This document shows, piece after piece, positions 11,719-24,591 of a stretch of 64,000 nt of DNA. Below the pieces are notes generated by a model, which did not search any database, was not told the origin of the DNA, and was given only the letters and a program-made list of their open reading frames with translations. The DNA comes from Anisodus tanguticus. Lineage: Eukaryota; Streptophyta; Magnoliopsida; Solanales; Solanaceae. The position numbers and the translations under genes are program-made. The stretch is taken from assembly GCA_034509755.1 (NCBI GenBank), contig CM067543.1, forward strand, positions 57,468,653 to 57,532,652, read 5' to 3'. Within the stretch, counting starts at the first letter, position 1; every line of letters starts with the position of its first letter.

Positions 11719-12781
11719 TATAAATAATTTAAAAATAATAAAAACAGACTGAAAACACTACAATAATGAACCACGAAAGTCAATCATCCATACAGAGGTT
11801 AGTAAAATGGTGTCAGCAGATAAACACGATTAGCAATTGCATAGAATTGCGTGTCCAATTTAATATTGCTTCGTTATCATTTTTTGGTGACGTGTCGGTA
11901 CTATCAATATTTATTAGGCGTTTGGATAATATTTAGTTGAAGGTAAAAAGGAAAACTAAGTTATTTGAAAATCTCCTTCCTAAAAACGAATATCACATTT
12001 CCTAACTAATTCGTTTTAAAAAGGATAATACTTTTTAAAATTTGAAATTTTATAAATATTATTCTAGATATATGACCTTTAAATTTATATCTATATATAA
12101 TATAAAGTTAGAAATAAATAATTTTATGTGGTACTTATCTATGGTTAATAATTTTATCTTTTTTTTTTTTGTTTGGCTTTTTATATCATTTTTAATTATT
12201 TACTTTTAATTTAAAAAGACATTTCAATAACTCACACTCATACTTAATTTAATTATTTACTAATACTTAATTAGTATTAGTAATTAGTTTTATAATTCTA
12301 ATTTAATGTACAAGTTATGATACCTAATTAAAATCACACAACGATGGTATTCTCATTCCAATAAATGAAAAGTATTGTAGAATAGATAATGAGATCAAAA
12401 ACACAAAATTGTAAAATTAAGGAGGAGATCAAAAACAAAAAATGAAGAAAATATTGATGGAGAAGGAACTATTCCATGTCTGATACTCAAATATTTATTA
12501 ACAATTGAGTGAGTGTCTTGGTACTTTTATTATGTGAATATCTTATAGAATATTTAATTTTTTTCACCCTTTAAATTATTATATTATAGAACTTATATTA
12601 TTGATCTTCTTTTTTAATTTGTTAGTGACACAAAATAGTTGAGAATGGTCATTATACATTTTAGTTTAATCTAGAATTTTTATATTTATACTCCTTAATA
12701 TATGATAATTAAAATATATAGATTTTGTTGCTTAGATAATTTTGATTGGCAAACTAATGATTCTAGCAAAATCTACTACAA

Positions 12782-14333
12782 TCTATATCCGTATATATTA
12801 TAAAGCTAGGCAAAGAAGAGTGACATGACACTTTTTTTTTGCCAAAAAATACAATTGTCTTTTTTTTTTAAATTGTTTTCTCATATTTCCTTATCTTATT
12901 GTTGGCATGAACGTCTTAATTATTTTTATAAGAATAAGTGATGTTTTTAGGAAGATGTTATGATACTATTTATTGATCAGGATTTTCGATTTTTCCTTTT
13001 CATTAGATTTTATATTTTTACATTTAATATTCTCAATTTATATTGCTATTTTTATTCTCCTTCATACTCTTTATAATACTCCTTAGTTTATTTAGAATAT
13101 TGCTTGAATATTACTGATTTATGAACTTTCTTTTTCAATATTTGCGAAAAATAACTATTGTAATATATCTTTCCTCCTCTCTGGACAAGAACAATTATTA
13201 TTTTTCCTTCATTTTTTTCTATTCCCCTCCCCCTTTATATATGTGATACGTTAAAAAAAACTCAAAAGTCACTTTTTAATTCTCTTAATTATAATTAATT
13301 GCGCTATCTTTAAAAAATGTTAGATGAGGAAGACGTTTAGGAAAATGAATGATCAAAAGGTCATCTTTCTCTATTTAAGGTGTTTACACACAATAATTTT
13401 CAAAATCAAAGTGATAAAAGATAAGTTAAATGTTACATATTTTCTTGATAGAATATTACAAGAATATTCTCGTATTATTGTATATCTTTTACATACCATG
13501 TAACGAATATGTTCCATGCCTTTTATTAATTATTGTGTACAATATATATAGTTTTACATAATTATTTACATTACTTCAAACTAGATAACTAATCTTCCTA
13601 ATTACAATCGAATATAATTTTACATAATATAAAAGATATACAATGATACAAGAATATTCTTGTAATATTCTATCATTTCTAACTTTGTCTTCTTGCCGTT
13701 CGTTCATATTTAATTCTATATGAGAAGAAGGTGAACACAAAATTGTATAACAACAACTATAAAGTATTTAAAACTGGATTCTACATAGCAATTGACAAAC
13801 ATGAAGAAAGAAGATCGATTTTCTCATCTTTTAAATGTATTCCATGCATTTTTATCTCTGTAAGTTTAGAAGTTTAGCTAAAAATAAAGTCATTTTTTAC
13901 AATAGATATATTGTATCATATAGAATTTTGTGTGGTAGCATAGTCATTTAGGTGCTCTAATGTTCTAGTTTTAATTACATATAATTGAGAGTCAATTTCA
14001 AGCTTAACATCATTTGTTTGTGTGTAATTAAGAGAATACTACTTAGATTTCAGAAATATAAGAGGGTTACCATTTTCAACTATTTATCTCCTATTTTATG
14101 AAGTTGTATTTTCCTTATTGACTTGGCACAAAACCCAAAAAGATCATTATATGTATATTTTTCTTTCTGATCGTTTTCAATGGCGTTGCATCTAATAATT
14201 ATATAATTTGTTAATAAGAATAAGAAGATCGGGTCTAAGCAAAATTAATTATCTCATTTATCTCGACGTAATTTATAAAAGATCACATTTTAATTTATTA
14301 AGATACCGTGCGAAGCACGGTCAAATTCACTAG
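12782..14333 (+). mobile_element. Non-autonomous Helitron
   Basis: The 5' end TCTATATCCGTATATATTAT begins after an A. The 3' end has a 7-bp stem hairpin ACCGTGC-GAA-GCACGGT (14305-14321), then 12 bases ending CACTAG and a T in the flank. TC start, CTRR end, sub-terminal GC hairpin and insertion between A and T are the Helitron hallmarks. The 1.55 kb body has no Rep/helicase ORF, so the element is non-autonomous. It contains a nested inverted repeat (13447-13675). Confidence 0.85.
13447..13675. repeat. Foldback (long inverted repeat) nested in the Helitron
   Basis: The left arm starting GATAGAATATTACAAGAATA (13447-13494) is matched by the reverse complement of the right arm (13624-13675, ending AATATTCTATCAT). 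The arms of about 48 bp surround a spacer of about 130 bp. It is either a MITE inserted in the Helitron or captured with it. Confidence 0.7.
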
Positions 14334-15230
14334 TTCAACAATAATTATAGTGATTCTGCTATCATGAAAAAGATATGCTAAACTGTTTCATTTGGTGGAA
14401 ATTTTAAATGAAATCGTGCTACTTTGAGATTCATTGATTTTTTTTGTTATGCAAAAATAATATAGGAGATTCTTACATGATCGTACTTTTTTTATAAATG
14501 GTAAGTGAGCACAGGAGATCTTTTTTCTCCTAAATTTGAAATCAATTTGACTTGAATTTCCAGATTTATCCTCGATGACAAATTTTATAGTCACACAAAT
14601 ATTATGACATATTTAAAATTACAAGTTAAATATCATAATATATTTAAGATATACAAATTTCAAAATCTTCATTCTTTTCTTAAATTTCATACCCCATTAA
14701 ACTACATTATAGAAAACGCAGCAGGGGGTGAGTGTGTGTGGCAGGGGTAACTATATTTGCAATTTTCTCAACACGAGGTCAAAATTGAATCTTGAAGAAG
14801 CAAGAGCCTGACAGGTACAGGAAGTATCCTTCAGAAAAGGGAATTTTTTGGTGAGATTAGAAGTGGAGTAATGTGAACTACAACTATTAAATTGAAAATA
14901 TAGTTCACGGTAAGAATCAATTGATTAGCATATTGTCCAATGGAAATCTGTTCATCTTAAAAAAAGAGTGATAGGAAATGAAACTAAAAATACTACTACT
15001 AAAATTTTCCTCCACAAAATAAGTGTAGAGCATGTATCATTGTGCCATCAAACTGAAGATCAATGATCTTCCTATACAACTAGCAAAACTAACATATCTA
15101 ATGCTAGTAAACTTCATCAAGCACAAGCTCAAAAATCAAAATCACCTTCCTTTTGTTGCTGAGTGCACTGCATAAGATTTCCGACCCCAGTTATATACAA
15201 TTAAGAAGCGATTTGATACACAATTATAGT
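14334..15230. other. Intergenic, ALKBH2 downstream flank
   Basis: AT-rich DNA between the Helitron end and the ALKBH2 stop codon. No ORF with coding character and no clear repeat; polyadenylation-type AATAAA-like words are present but not diagnostic. Confidence 0.4.
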
Positions 15231-18200
15231 TCAAAGAACAAGCCTGAAGGTGAGATTAATCCGTAATGAATCTGCTTTCACACGCTTAGGCACTGAATGA
15301 AGCCAATCCCGTTGAGTATAGCCTCTCATTACCAGCAATGAACCATGCTTTAAAACAAACGAGTGTTTGTCTGGAGAGCCATCCTTCTTCAGTCGCTTTT
15401 TGGGCTGTTCACCACTAGTGTTTTTACCTGGTGCAACCGAGAACAAACAGAAGAGAAAGTGATAAATACGACTTCCATGGAATCAACATTGTCGCTTACA
15501 ATATGTAACGGAACGGAAGGTCTACTAGACTCACACCTCATTTGCAGGGGCGGACATAGCCTATAAGGTATGAGTTTAGGGAACCCAATAGTTTTGTTCA
15601 GACTCTTATCTTTATATTAAGAAATCTATAAAATATTTATAAATATTTAACTGTGGACAAGTTATTATTGTATACTCCCTTTGTCTCTATGTGATATTCT
15701 TTCCTTTTTAGTCCGCCCCGAAAAGAATGAGACCTTTCCATATTTAGTGCTCTAACAATTTAACCTCAAGCTTTTCATTTTGTTCTTAATGAAATGATTT
15801 ATAGCCACAAAAATATCTATGACTTATTTTAGACCATAAGTTTCAAAAGTCAACCTTTTTCATTTAAGGTCATTATAGGAACCCATAAACTTCAATCTTG
15901 GATCCGCCTCTGCTCATTTGACAAAAAAAATATATTACGGAATCAAAAATAACATTAATCATGTACCTTGAGGTGTTTTATCTGGTTTCTTCTTCAATAA
16001 GAATTCACGTTCACATCCAAAGGAAATGGAAGCAATTTCTGGAGTTGGTCCATAAAGTTTCTCATCATCAGCATGCCAACCCACATAGTCATCGCCTTCC
16101 TTATACCTATTCAACAGTAAGCTATTGAAACGACTTCCTGGAAGAGCTTTATGGACCTAAAGTGCAACATTGAAGGTATAAGAAAGATAAATAGTTTGAT
16201 GACCAGTGGCAGATTTAGAGGGTGCTGAGGGTGTTCGGGTTTGATGACCAGTGGCAGATTTAGAGGGTGCCGAGGGTGTTCAGCAAAAAATTAGTATATA
16301 TAGGGTAGATTTTCTGTATTTATGTACATATATTAACTTTTGAATAACCTAAACAAATGCAGAAGGTTAGCTCAAGTGGTCCAGGATGTTCAAAATTGTC
16401 TCTAGCGTCCTAGATTCGATTTCCATCTACAACATTATTTTTTATATTTAGCTTTTGTTGTTTTTTTCCGAACACCCTGAATGAAAATCCTGGAGCCGCC
16501 ATTGTTGATGACCGGGAACTAGAACTTGAGAAGTTGAAGAAGAGAAAGCTTACAGCATCCAGAATGTCCTTAAGTGGAGGAAATTCATCCCACGAATATG
16601 CATGAGGCTGGTATCCGCTATAAACTAGTTGTGGTAATCCTTCACTTGCCACATAACAACTGTCTCTAGGCTGTGGAAATATTATAAAAGTTGTCAATCT
16701 GTCTTTTCCATAGGAACATGCGGTATCAGATCGTTATGACGTGTAGCATTTGGATTTTTTTTACCAAATCAGAAAATCACACACTAAAAAAGTCTAAAGC
16801 AACAGCATTTTCAATTTGAATGATCAGTCATGCGCCAGACAAACTAAGCTAAGAAATAACACACTAAAGGGGAGTAAAGGAACAACCTTATCACTTTAAA
16901 CGACCCGTCATGAGCACAAACAAACCTATTCACACACAAAAAAGTAAAGCAACAACACTTTGAATTTGAATGGCCAGTCATGGGCACCGACAAACAAAAC
17001 TATGTATCATGTGACATTATTATTCAGGCATAATGCACACGGACAAAATATTTTGGCCATGGCCCTTAAAGTGCTATCAATCCAGGCTCAAAATTTGAAT
17101 ACCATCTTTATCCATGGGAATTTTTCATTTCTTACAAACAAGTCAGTGCAGAAGTGATTCAGTATAGGAAAATAGAAATAGCATTCAAACTTTACGATTA
17201 TGTGTCGTGCTTTCCACCCAGTTGCAGCCATGTTAAGTTTGTAAGAGAAAAAAGATCATTCTTTCTATCTCCGAAGGAAATGAAACTTTTCTTTTATTTC
17301 AACTTACTACACCACAAGCACCACCGCAACAAATTTCTTGAGAACCTAAATCTACATGGGGAATGAATGATCGGTATACCTAGTTCTTCTGTGGCATGTG
17401 TTGTGCATCAATAAGTTTCACACTTTACTCTTTCTAGCAACTATAGGTTTCATTAATCACCCTCGTTCCATACCAAACCCTCTCATTCAATTTCCATTTG
17501 AAATCTCTGTAATTATAATTCATGAATTCCAAATAATTCGTATCAATCTATCACCTGCACAATGGAGCTTGAAAATTATCAATCTCAATCAAATCCTCAC
17601 CCCAAATGCAAGATAGTTGATTTTCAATAGTAGTTAACCATGAGACTGTATAATATGCATGCCTGTTGCCATTACACTAAGCAAGCATCACATTTAGAGT
17701 AATTGATTGAAAACCACATGCGCCAATCAAGTTGCCTAACATTCACCCAGTGTTTTACAAGCCGAAAGCAGAAACCTTTAACGGGACTAGCCCCAAAAAC
17801 ATGAAATGTAACACAAAACACATCAAAGCTGTACAAAATTCAAAAGAAAAAAAATGCAGAATTGACTCAACTATCCAAGCACAATTTTTTTAATAACCGT
17901 GGTGTTCGAGCTAGCTTGCCTGCACTTCGACTAATTTCACCAGATATATGCTACCTCCCACCAGCACAAGTACCGAATAATTCTCTGTACCAACATCCGT
18001 TGAGACCTCATAGTTCTTAACCCACTTCATTGACCACTTGGTCACACCCAATTGGAATAGGATAGTTCGTTTGGGCCATTTTATTTTCTGTCTAATTACA
18101 TGTACAGGGCTTGGCCTGATATTTAATATCTTTGATAGTAGTGTGGGCTCGGGTCACTATAAATAGGATTTGGGCCAGATATTTTGTAACCGATTTCATT

Positions 18201-21200
18201 CATTTTTTATTCTTTTCTACACAGATGAATAAAATCTTCTCTCTTTCCCTTTCTAACCCTAGCCGACATACATCCTGATAGATCTCGCCATTGATTCCTG
18301 ATGGGGCTCAATGACACTTATGTTCAGGTTAGAAGTCACATTCTCATGATGATGCCCCCTCCTTCTGTTAGGACTGCTTATGGGATGCTCCTTAATGATG
18401 AGAAACAACGCCAAGTGTCTGCCTCCTCTCAATTCTCATCTGGTTCTGCCTCTTTCAATGCTGGTGTGATGAGACAAACTTTTCCATCCAAAGTCACATT
18501 TGACCCTTCCAAACAACCACTTATCTGTAAATACTGCAAAAGACCAGGGCATAGTATTGATAAGTGCTATAGGTTGAATGGATTTCCTCTCGGTTTCAAA
18601 TTCACTAAAAGTGTTGGTACAAAGAAAAGTGCAGCTACTGTAGAAGTTGAGACTCGTGCCTCTTCTAGTTCCATTCCACCATATGGGGTTATTGATGGGT
18701 CTCCTGGTGCTTTTGGTTTGACACCTGACCAGCACTCTCAACTAATGATGCTTCTACAGCAAACTCACATTTCACCAGAGACTTATTCTCCCACTTGCCT
18801 TGTGGATTCTGCTGATTTTGCTGGTAAGCTTCTTGCTAAAAGTGTCTTGCTCAAGTCTTGTATGCTCTCTCAAGTAAATAGTTTCATTTGGATCATAGAT
18901 TCTGGTGCTAGTGACCATATGACATCTCACAAGGAATTACTTTTTGACCTCCAAGCCTTGCCCTTCCTGTTCTTGTCACTCTTCCCAATGGTTATAAAGT
19001 TAAAGTTACCAATAAAGGTTCTCTAACTTTGTTTCCTACCATTACTCTGCACAATGTTCTTTACATCCCTACTTTTCATTACAATCTCATTTCTGTTCAT
19101 AAATTGGTTGATCAGTTAGATGGCATTGTTTATTTTACCAGAACTTAGTGTGGACTGCAGACCCCTTCTATGAAGATGTCTCTGGTTCTTGGTAAGATGG
19201 ACAATGGACTCTACAAGTTGCTGCTTCCACCCACACCTGCCTCTCCTTCAGTCTCACCTGCTTCCACATCCATGAATTGTATTTCTTCTAATGTTTGTAA
19301 CTCTTCTGTTGATCGTTCTGTTTCTTCTTGTAATGCTGTTCCTTCCCCTGTAAATGTTGTTAGTTCTGTACCTCCTGTTTCATCTTATAATAGTATTCCT
19401 TCTTCTGTATCTTCTGTCAGTTCTGTGGTTCTAAATAAGATCAATAAAATGGATGTTGTTTGGCACTACAGACTTGGCCATATTCTTTTTTTCAGAATGA
19501 GACATATTCCTGCTCTTAAATCTCTTGTCCCCTACACAATCCTTTCCTTGCTCTGTTTGTCCTATGTCAAGACAAACTAGGTTGTCTTTCTCAGATAGTT
19601 CAATACAGTCTACTGCCCCTTTTCAATTAGTGCATAGTTCAATACAGTCTACTGCCCCTTTTCAATTAGTGCACATTGACACTTGGGGCCCCTATCACAC
19701 TCCTTCTCAAATTAGTTCTAAGTATTTCTTGACTATTGTGGATGATTTTTCAAGGGCCACTTGGACTCACTTAATGGGTGGCCACTTGGACTCACTTAAT
19801 GGGTGCCAAAAGCAATGCTTTTGACCTTTTGAAAGCTTTCATCCAAATGGTTGACACTCATTTAACTCTAAAGTCTTAACTGTTAGGAGTGATAATGCTT
19901 TTGAGCTAGGGTCTGGTGTGTCTGGTTCCAATTTCTTTTCTCATAAGGGTATCATTCACCAGACTACTTGTCCCCATACTCCTCAACAGAATAGGGTGGT
20001 ATAAAGTAAACACAGACATTTACTTGAAATTGCTTGAGCCCTCTTATTTTAGTCTTCCCTTCCTAATAAATTCTGGGGGGATTGTATTTTAACTACTACT
20101 TATCTGATTAATAGGTTTCCTTCATCCCTATTACAGAATAAAAGTCCTTTTGAATTGTTGTATTCCAAGCTTCCCTCCTACTCTCACCTTAGAGCTTTTG
20201 GTTGTTTAGCTTATTCAACTGTCCTTAAACCTCATAGGGACAAATTCCAACCTAAGGATGTTCCATGTGTTTTTCTAGGCTATCCATTTGCCAAAAAGGG
20301 ATACAAGCTATACAATTTGGTTTCTAAAGTCTCCTTTGTTTCCAGGGATGTTGTGTTCCATGAACACATCTTCCCCTTTGCTAATTCTTCGGATCATCTC
20401 ACTAGTTCTCCTCCTGCGTCTTCTTTCCCATTTTCTGTTTGTTTTGATGGTATCCCTCCTACAGCAGGGGCTAGTGATCCTTCTCCCTCTTCTCCTCTTC
20501 CTTCTTCTCCCCCATCTCCTCCTGCACCTCCTTCTCCACCTTCTAACTCTATTGTTCCTTCTCCAGCTCCTGTATCTTCTTTAAGGCAATCCTCTAGAAC
20601 TCACTCTTTACTAAAATATCTTCATGATTACTCTTTGCCCTCTTACATTGGCCACACATCTGTTAATGTTTCCAGTTCTGTTCCACTTTCTACTTCTAAG
20701 GAGAAACCTATTCTTGAGCGTTACACTTACTCTCAGGCTGCAGCTGTACCTGAATGGCAGCATGCCATGAGATTAGAGTTTGAAGCTTTAGATGCCAATG
20801 GCACTTGGGATATTGTTGAGTTACCCTTTGGTAAGAAACCTATTAGCGGTAAATGGGTGTATAAATTAAGTACAAGGCTGATGGGAGCATTGAAAGATAT
20901 AAGGCTAGATTGGTAGTAAGGGGTGACACCCAAGTTCAGGGTATAGACTTCCATGAAACTTTCAGTCGTGTTGTCAAGATGTCCACTGTAAAGTTTTTGG
21001 TTGTTGTTGCTGTCAAGAAACATTGGAAAATGTTCCAACTTGAGGTCAATAATGCATTTTTGCATGGTGACCTAGATGAAGAGGTATTCATGAAACTCCC
21101 TCTTGGTTTGACTGTTGACTCATCTTCCTCCTCTGCCCCTTGGTGTGCAAGCTGCAGAAATCCCTCTATGGTTTGAGACAAATTCCAGACAATGATATGC

Positions 21201-23006
21201 TAAGTTGTCTCAAGCTTTACAGTCCAGGGGTTACAGTCACTCCCTCAATGATTACTCCCTCTTTAAGAAGGGTTATGGTGATTCTCTGGTTGTTCTGGCC
21301 ATCTACGTAGATGGCATTTTTCTTAATGGTCCTAACTTGGCTGAAATTGCTGCTCTTAAGTCCTTTCTCCATGCTGAATTTAGAATCAAGGATCTAGGAT
21401 GTCTCAACTATTTTCTAGGGTTTGAGGTCCTTTATACTCCCTCTGGTGTTCTTCTTCATGAGAGAAAGTTTGTACATGACCTATAGACCACTTTTCATAG
21501 CTTGGATTGCTCTACTGTAGTTTGTCCTCTTGAGATGAATTCTAAAGCTCAAGGCTGGTGTTAGGGATGTTCTTCCTAATCCTGAGGAGTATAGGTGTCT
21601 TGTTGGGAAGTTGAATTTCCTTACCATACTAGGCCTGACATTTACTTTGCAATACAACACCTTAGCCAGTTTCTACAGCAGCCATGTGTTCCTCATATGC
21701 AGGCTGGACTTCATTTGTTGAGATACCTCAAGGGTTCTTCTGATTTTGGTGTGTTCTTCAACTCATCTTCTGATATGTCTCTCCATGTGTATTGTGATAG
21801 TGATTGGGGTGCTTGTGCAGATAGTAGGAGGTCTATTTCTGGGTTCTGTATTTTTTTGGTTGGCAGTTTGATTGGTTGGAAGTCAAAGAAGCAGGCCATT
21901 ATGTCCTGTCCTCTGCTGAAGCAGAGTACAGATCCATGAGTAAAGCAGTTGCAGAAATCACTTGGGTTGCTAGGTTATTATATGAATTTGGTTTGACTGA
22001 CATCTCTTTTGTTCCTTTATTTTGTGACAATCAGACTGCTATTCACATTGCTAAGAATCCGGTTTTCCAAGAGCGTACCAAGCATATTGAATTGGATTGT
22101 CACTTTGTGCGCACTAAATTATCTGAAGGTATCATTACCTTGTCTCACACGTCTAGTGCTTCTCAACTTACTGACATGTTTACCAAGACCTTGCCTGGAG
22201 CTGTTCATCATGTGCATCTTCACAAATTAGGGGTGATTTCAGCAAGAGCAGCCAGACGACTGGACGAAACCAAGATATAACCCTAGTGGACATACATTTG
22301 ATTTCTCTCTTCTTCTTCGATTAACGACTGTTAACACACCCTTGGGTTCTCCAAGCACGAAAAATTTAGTACTACCTTATCCCTTGTTTGAGTACTAATC
22401 ATGGGATAAGTTATATTGGTATGAAAAAATAGTACCGGGATAAGTTATCTCTACCAGATGGTGGAATAATGATACCGGAATTAGTTATCCCAGATAAAAC
22501 AACGCAAATGACAAAAATATCTGAGGACCCTCAAATCCTTTCTCTTGGAGGATATTTTTATAAACAAACAACTTCTTAAAAAATTAAGCAAGGCATGTTA
22601 TTATTAATAAGACAAACCAAATAATAATACCAGGATAACTAATTTCGGTATAATTAATCTCGATATAACTAATTCCAGCATAATAAAACTGTGACTAGCT
22701 AGAATAAATGGTGGAGCTAAATAAATTGGAGAAAAAAACCTGGACACAGGATCGACCGAAGACGCGAATGGTAGGACGATTCCAATGTATATTTTTGTTA
22801 AGGTATTCTAAATAATCCCACGATTGATCGTAATTTAGGAACCTAGGTATGTATATTACTTGGCTTCCATTTCCTAATTCAACTACTCGTTTAATTCTAG
22901 CATCGCTTGTTGCTGCCACAGCTTCATTTTGCTCCGCCTCACGGAGGCGGTGGTCGCCGGAATCGCCGCTTTCGGCCTTCAGGTTTAGTTTCGTCACCGT
23001 CGCCAT
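15231..23006 (-). CDS. ALKBH2: ALKBH2-type DNA oxidative demethylase
   Basis: Four exons: 23006-22740, 16670-16554, 16156-15967, 15427-15231 (771 nt, 256 aa, close to the 261 aa of human ALKBH2). The protein is an Fe(II)/2-oxoglutarate dioxygenase that repairs 1-methyladenine and 3-methylcytosine in DNA, presumably in the nucleus. Metal and co-substrate residues are all present in the expected order: H156-x-D158 in GWHADDE, H235 in WLHSVPKR, and R247/R253 in RINLTFR. The nucleotide-binding block RVFGRSCVQPRDSCYVA spans the exon 1/2 junction. Intron 1 is 6069 bp because a Copia remnant and a SINE lie in it; the other introns also hold small repeats. The ATG at 23006 is chosen because it heads the continuous frame; a further upstream in-frame start is possible. 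Coding sequence looks intact. Confidence 0.92.
15545..15912. repeat. CAGGGGCGGAC...ATCCGCCTCTG repeat with a nested MITE, ALKBH2 intron 3
   Basis: Outer ends CAGGGGCGGACA and TGGATCCGCCTCTG resemble those of the 8902-9077 element. About 15673-15867 is a family B Stowaway-like MITE (ACTCCCTTTGTCTCTATGTG ...), so this is a nest of two. No coding content. Confidence 0.55.
16199..16505. repeat. GTGGCAGATTTAGAGGGTGC repeat with a 48-bp internal duplication, ALKBH2 intron 2
   Basis: A unit beginning GATGACCAGTGGCAGATTTA is present twice in tandem (about 16199 and 16247) with one visible C/T difference, then continues to GGAGCCGCCATTGTTGATGA. The repeat of GATGACC at both outer ends may be a target duplication. 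Confidence 0.5.
17885..18010 (-). mobile_element. tRNA-derived SINE 3' fragment, ALKBH2 intron 1
   Basis: Same family and orientation as 9360-9492: on the plus strand it begins TTTTTTAATAACCGTGGTGT and runs through CTACCTCCCACCAGCA. It lies just upstream of the Copia remnant. Confidence 0.6.
18301..22280 (+). mobile_element. Decayed Ty1/copia polyprotein remnant without LTRs, in ALKBH2 intron 1
   Basis: Plus-strand fragments appear in Copia order: the second half of gag with a CCHC knuckle (CKYCKRPGHSIDKC, 18529-18570), protease WIIDSGASDHM (about 18890), GAG pre-integrase/zinc block YRLGH (about 19468), integrase core DTWGPYHT to VDDFSRATWT (19678-19770), reverse transcriptase from about 20790, and RNase H to about 22270. 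The frame is broken many times, and the RT box reads YVDG at about 21305 in place of YVDD, so it cannot be active. The N-terminal half of gag is missing: an in-frame stop comes three codons before GLNDTY. No LTR, primer site or polypurine tract was recognised at either end. Confidence 0.85.
22360..22700. repeat. Repeat with GGGATAAGTTAT motifs, ALKBH2 intron 1
   Basis: Several related phrases recur: ATGGGATAAGTTATATTGG, CGGGATAAGTTATCTC, GGAATTAGTTATCCC and GGATAACTAATTTCGG. Some are inverted relative to others, as in a palindromic MITE. Boundaries are uncertain. Confidence 0.35.
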
Positions 23007-24591
23007 CGGTGGAGAAAGAGAGGGAAATGAAATTGGAATGATTGTGACCCAGTGGAAGATGGCGGCAAATCCGACCCGGAATCGGTCCAATTAATGAAGA
23101 ATGGAAATGGGCCCAAGTAACTCGGCCCAAATAAAGCTTAAAATTGCATATATATTTTTTGCACGGATTTTCTTCAAACGCATTGTTCTTTAATTTTTAA
23201 CCCCTTATATATGCGGTCCTTAATTTTTGTCCATATTACTTATTTAATGACAATATCCAAACCTACTTCCAGTCTCTTGCAGAAATGTGAGTTAACACTA
23301 CGTCCAATAGACCTTTGTGATCCGACCCTTCTCCGAACTCCGCACATAGCGGGAGCTTAGTGCATCGGGCTGCACTATCCAGACCTACTTCGCAAGACAT
23401 AATTTATGTAACATTTTTATCTTCGAAAACTGAACTTCTTCTCGCTCGACATAAATTCTATAGAAATGAAGTTATGCGGCATAAGTTGTATAGTATTTTT
23501 CAGATTATGTTGAATATTGAAAGGTTTGTCTTGTCCGGCGTAATTTGTGTGAATTTTATGATACATATGCCAAAGTTAAACGTAAAATATGTCTTGCGAA
23601 ATCTAAATAATGTCGCGTCAAAAATAATAAAGGGCAAAAATTAAAGAACACCTGAAATAGAGGCATTTGTGCGAATGACCATAGAATTAAGGCCTTATTG
23701 CCTGTTGACAAGATATTTTGCTCTTTTTTTCTCTTCTTTTTACAAGATTTCCCCCCTCAAATAGTTAAAAAGGAATAGAGAATTTCACACTTCAACAGAG
23801 GCTAAGAGATCATTTGAGTTTGAATCGAAATAGCATGTATTAATTTAAGTTGTTAGAGTAAAAAAGCTAGTAATTAAACTTCAGAATGAATTAAGTATGC
23901 ACTTGTCGTCTTGTCCCGTATGTTGCTAATGCACTCACCACTTTAGTTACAATGATAACGTTTGAATAAATTAGAGGGTCCAAAACAAGTCTATACTGTA
24001 TATAGATTTGTATGGAATAAAATTAGAATGTTAAAAGCAAGCTACTCTATATATACACCTATTACTTAGAGTGCTAAAAGTAAGCTTAGCTACTATATAT
24101 ATTAGCGTGGAATAATATTTTATATTTTTTATTCTATTACATTGGCCTTCGAGATCAAAATAAGTATTAACAAGGATAGTTAGGAACATTCGTATTGCAT
24201 AGTCAAAGGTTCAATTTGATAGGACTTAATATGAACGCATGCAAAATGAAGATGTGTGCATCTCTATGTTAATGTGAGTGCGAAGGAAGGTGCGCTCTTG
24301 ACCTATATGTATTGGATATTAAACTGATAAGAACAGATACTACAAACATGCCCCTTCAACTTCTAAATAAACTCCAGTTTGTTTGTTACAGAATAAGAGT
24401 TAGATTGTGCACATACTTGATCAAAATCTACAAATATCATTTGCTTGAGTTCCAACCAAAAGATGTCAAATATCATTCGCTTCTTCTACTAGACATGTCA
24501 CATTAGGCCAACACTGATAATTTGACATCTTTTTTACAACAAGAAGTATCTAGCTCAAACGATACATGCATCGACGTAACTGAAAAGCATT
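23007..24591. other. Intergenic between ALKBH2 5' end and the C2 gene
   Basis: Contains the ALKBH2 promoter, a SINE-like fragment at about 23296-23374 and AT-rich DNA. No ORF here shows coding character. Confidence 0.4.
23296..23374 (+). mobile_element. Au-SINE-like 3' fragment
   Basis: The phrases CAATAGACCTTTGTGATCCG and CATAGCGGGAGCTTAGTGCA followed by CGGGCTGCA match the remembered 3' part of the Au SINE family found across flowering plants. The 5' promoter part is not recognised. Confidence 0.55.

Larger units (their letters stand above)
10857..12781. other. AACT upstream intergenic DNA, AT-rich
   Basis: Holds the AACT promoter side, a G-rich tract (11290-11390), a MITE (11456-11718) and low-complexity AT sequence. 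At about 12090 TCTATATATAATATAAAGTT resembles the Helitron 5' end at 12782 and may be a second, older 5' terminus. No gene was seen. Confidence 0.4.

Noticed and set aside
20288..20584. Leu-rich 98-codon frame as a membrane protein
   Set aside because: Frame-shifted reading of the Ser/Pro-rich linker in the Copia polyprotein.
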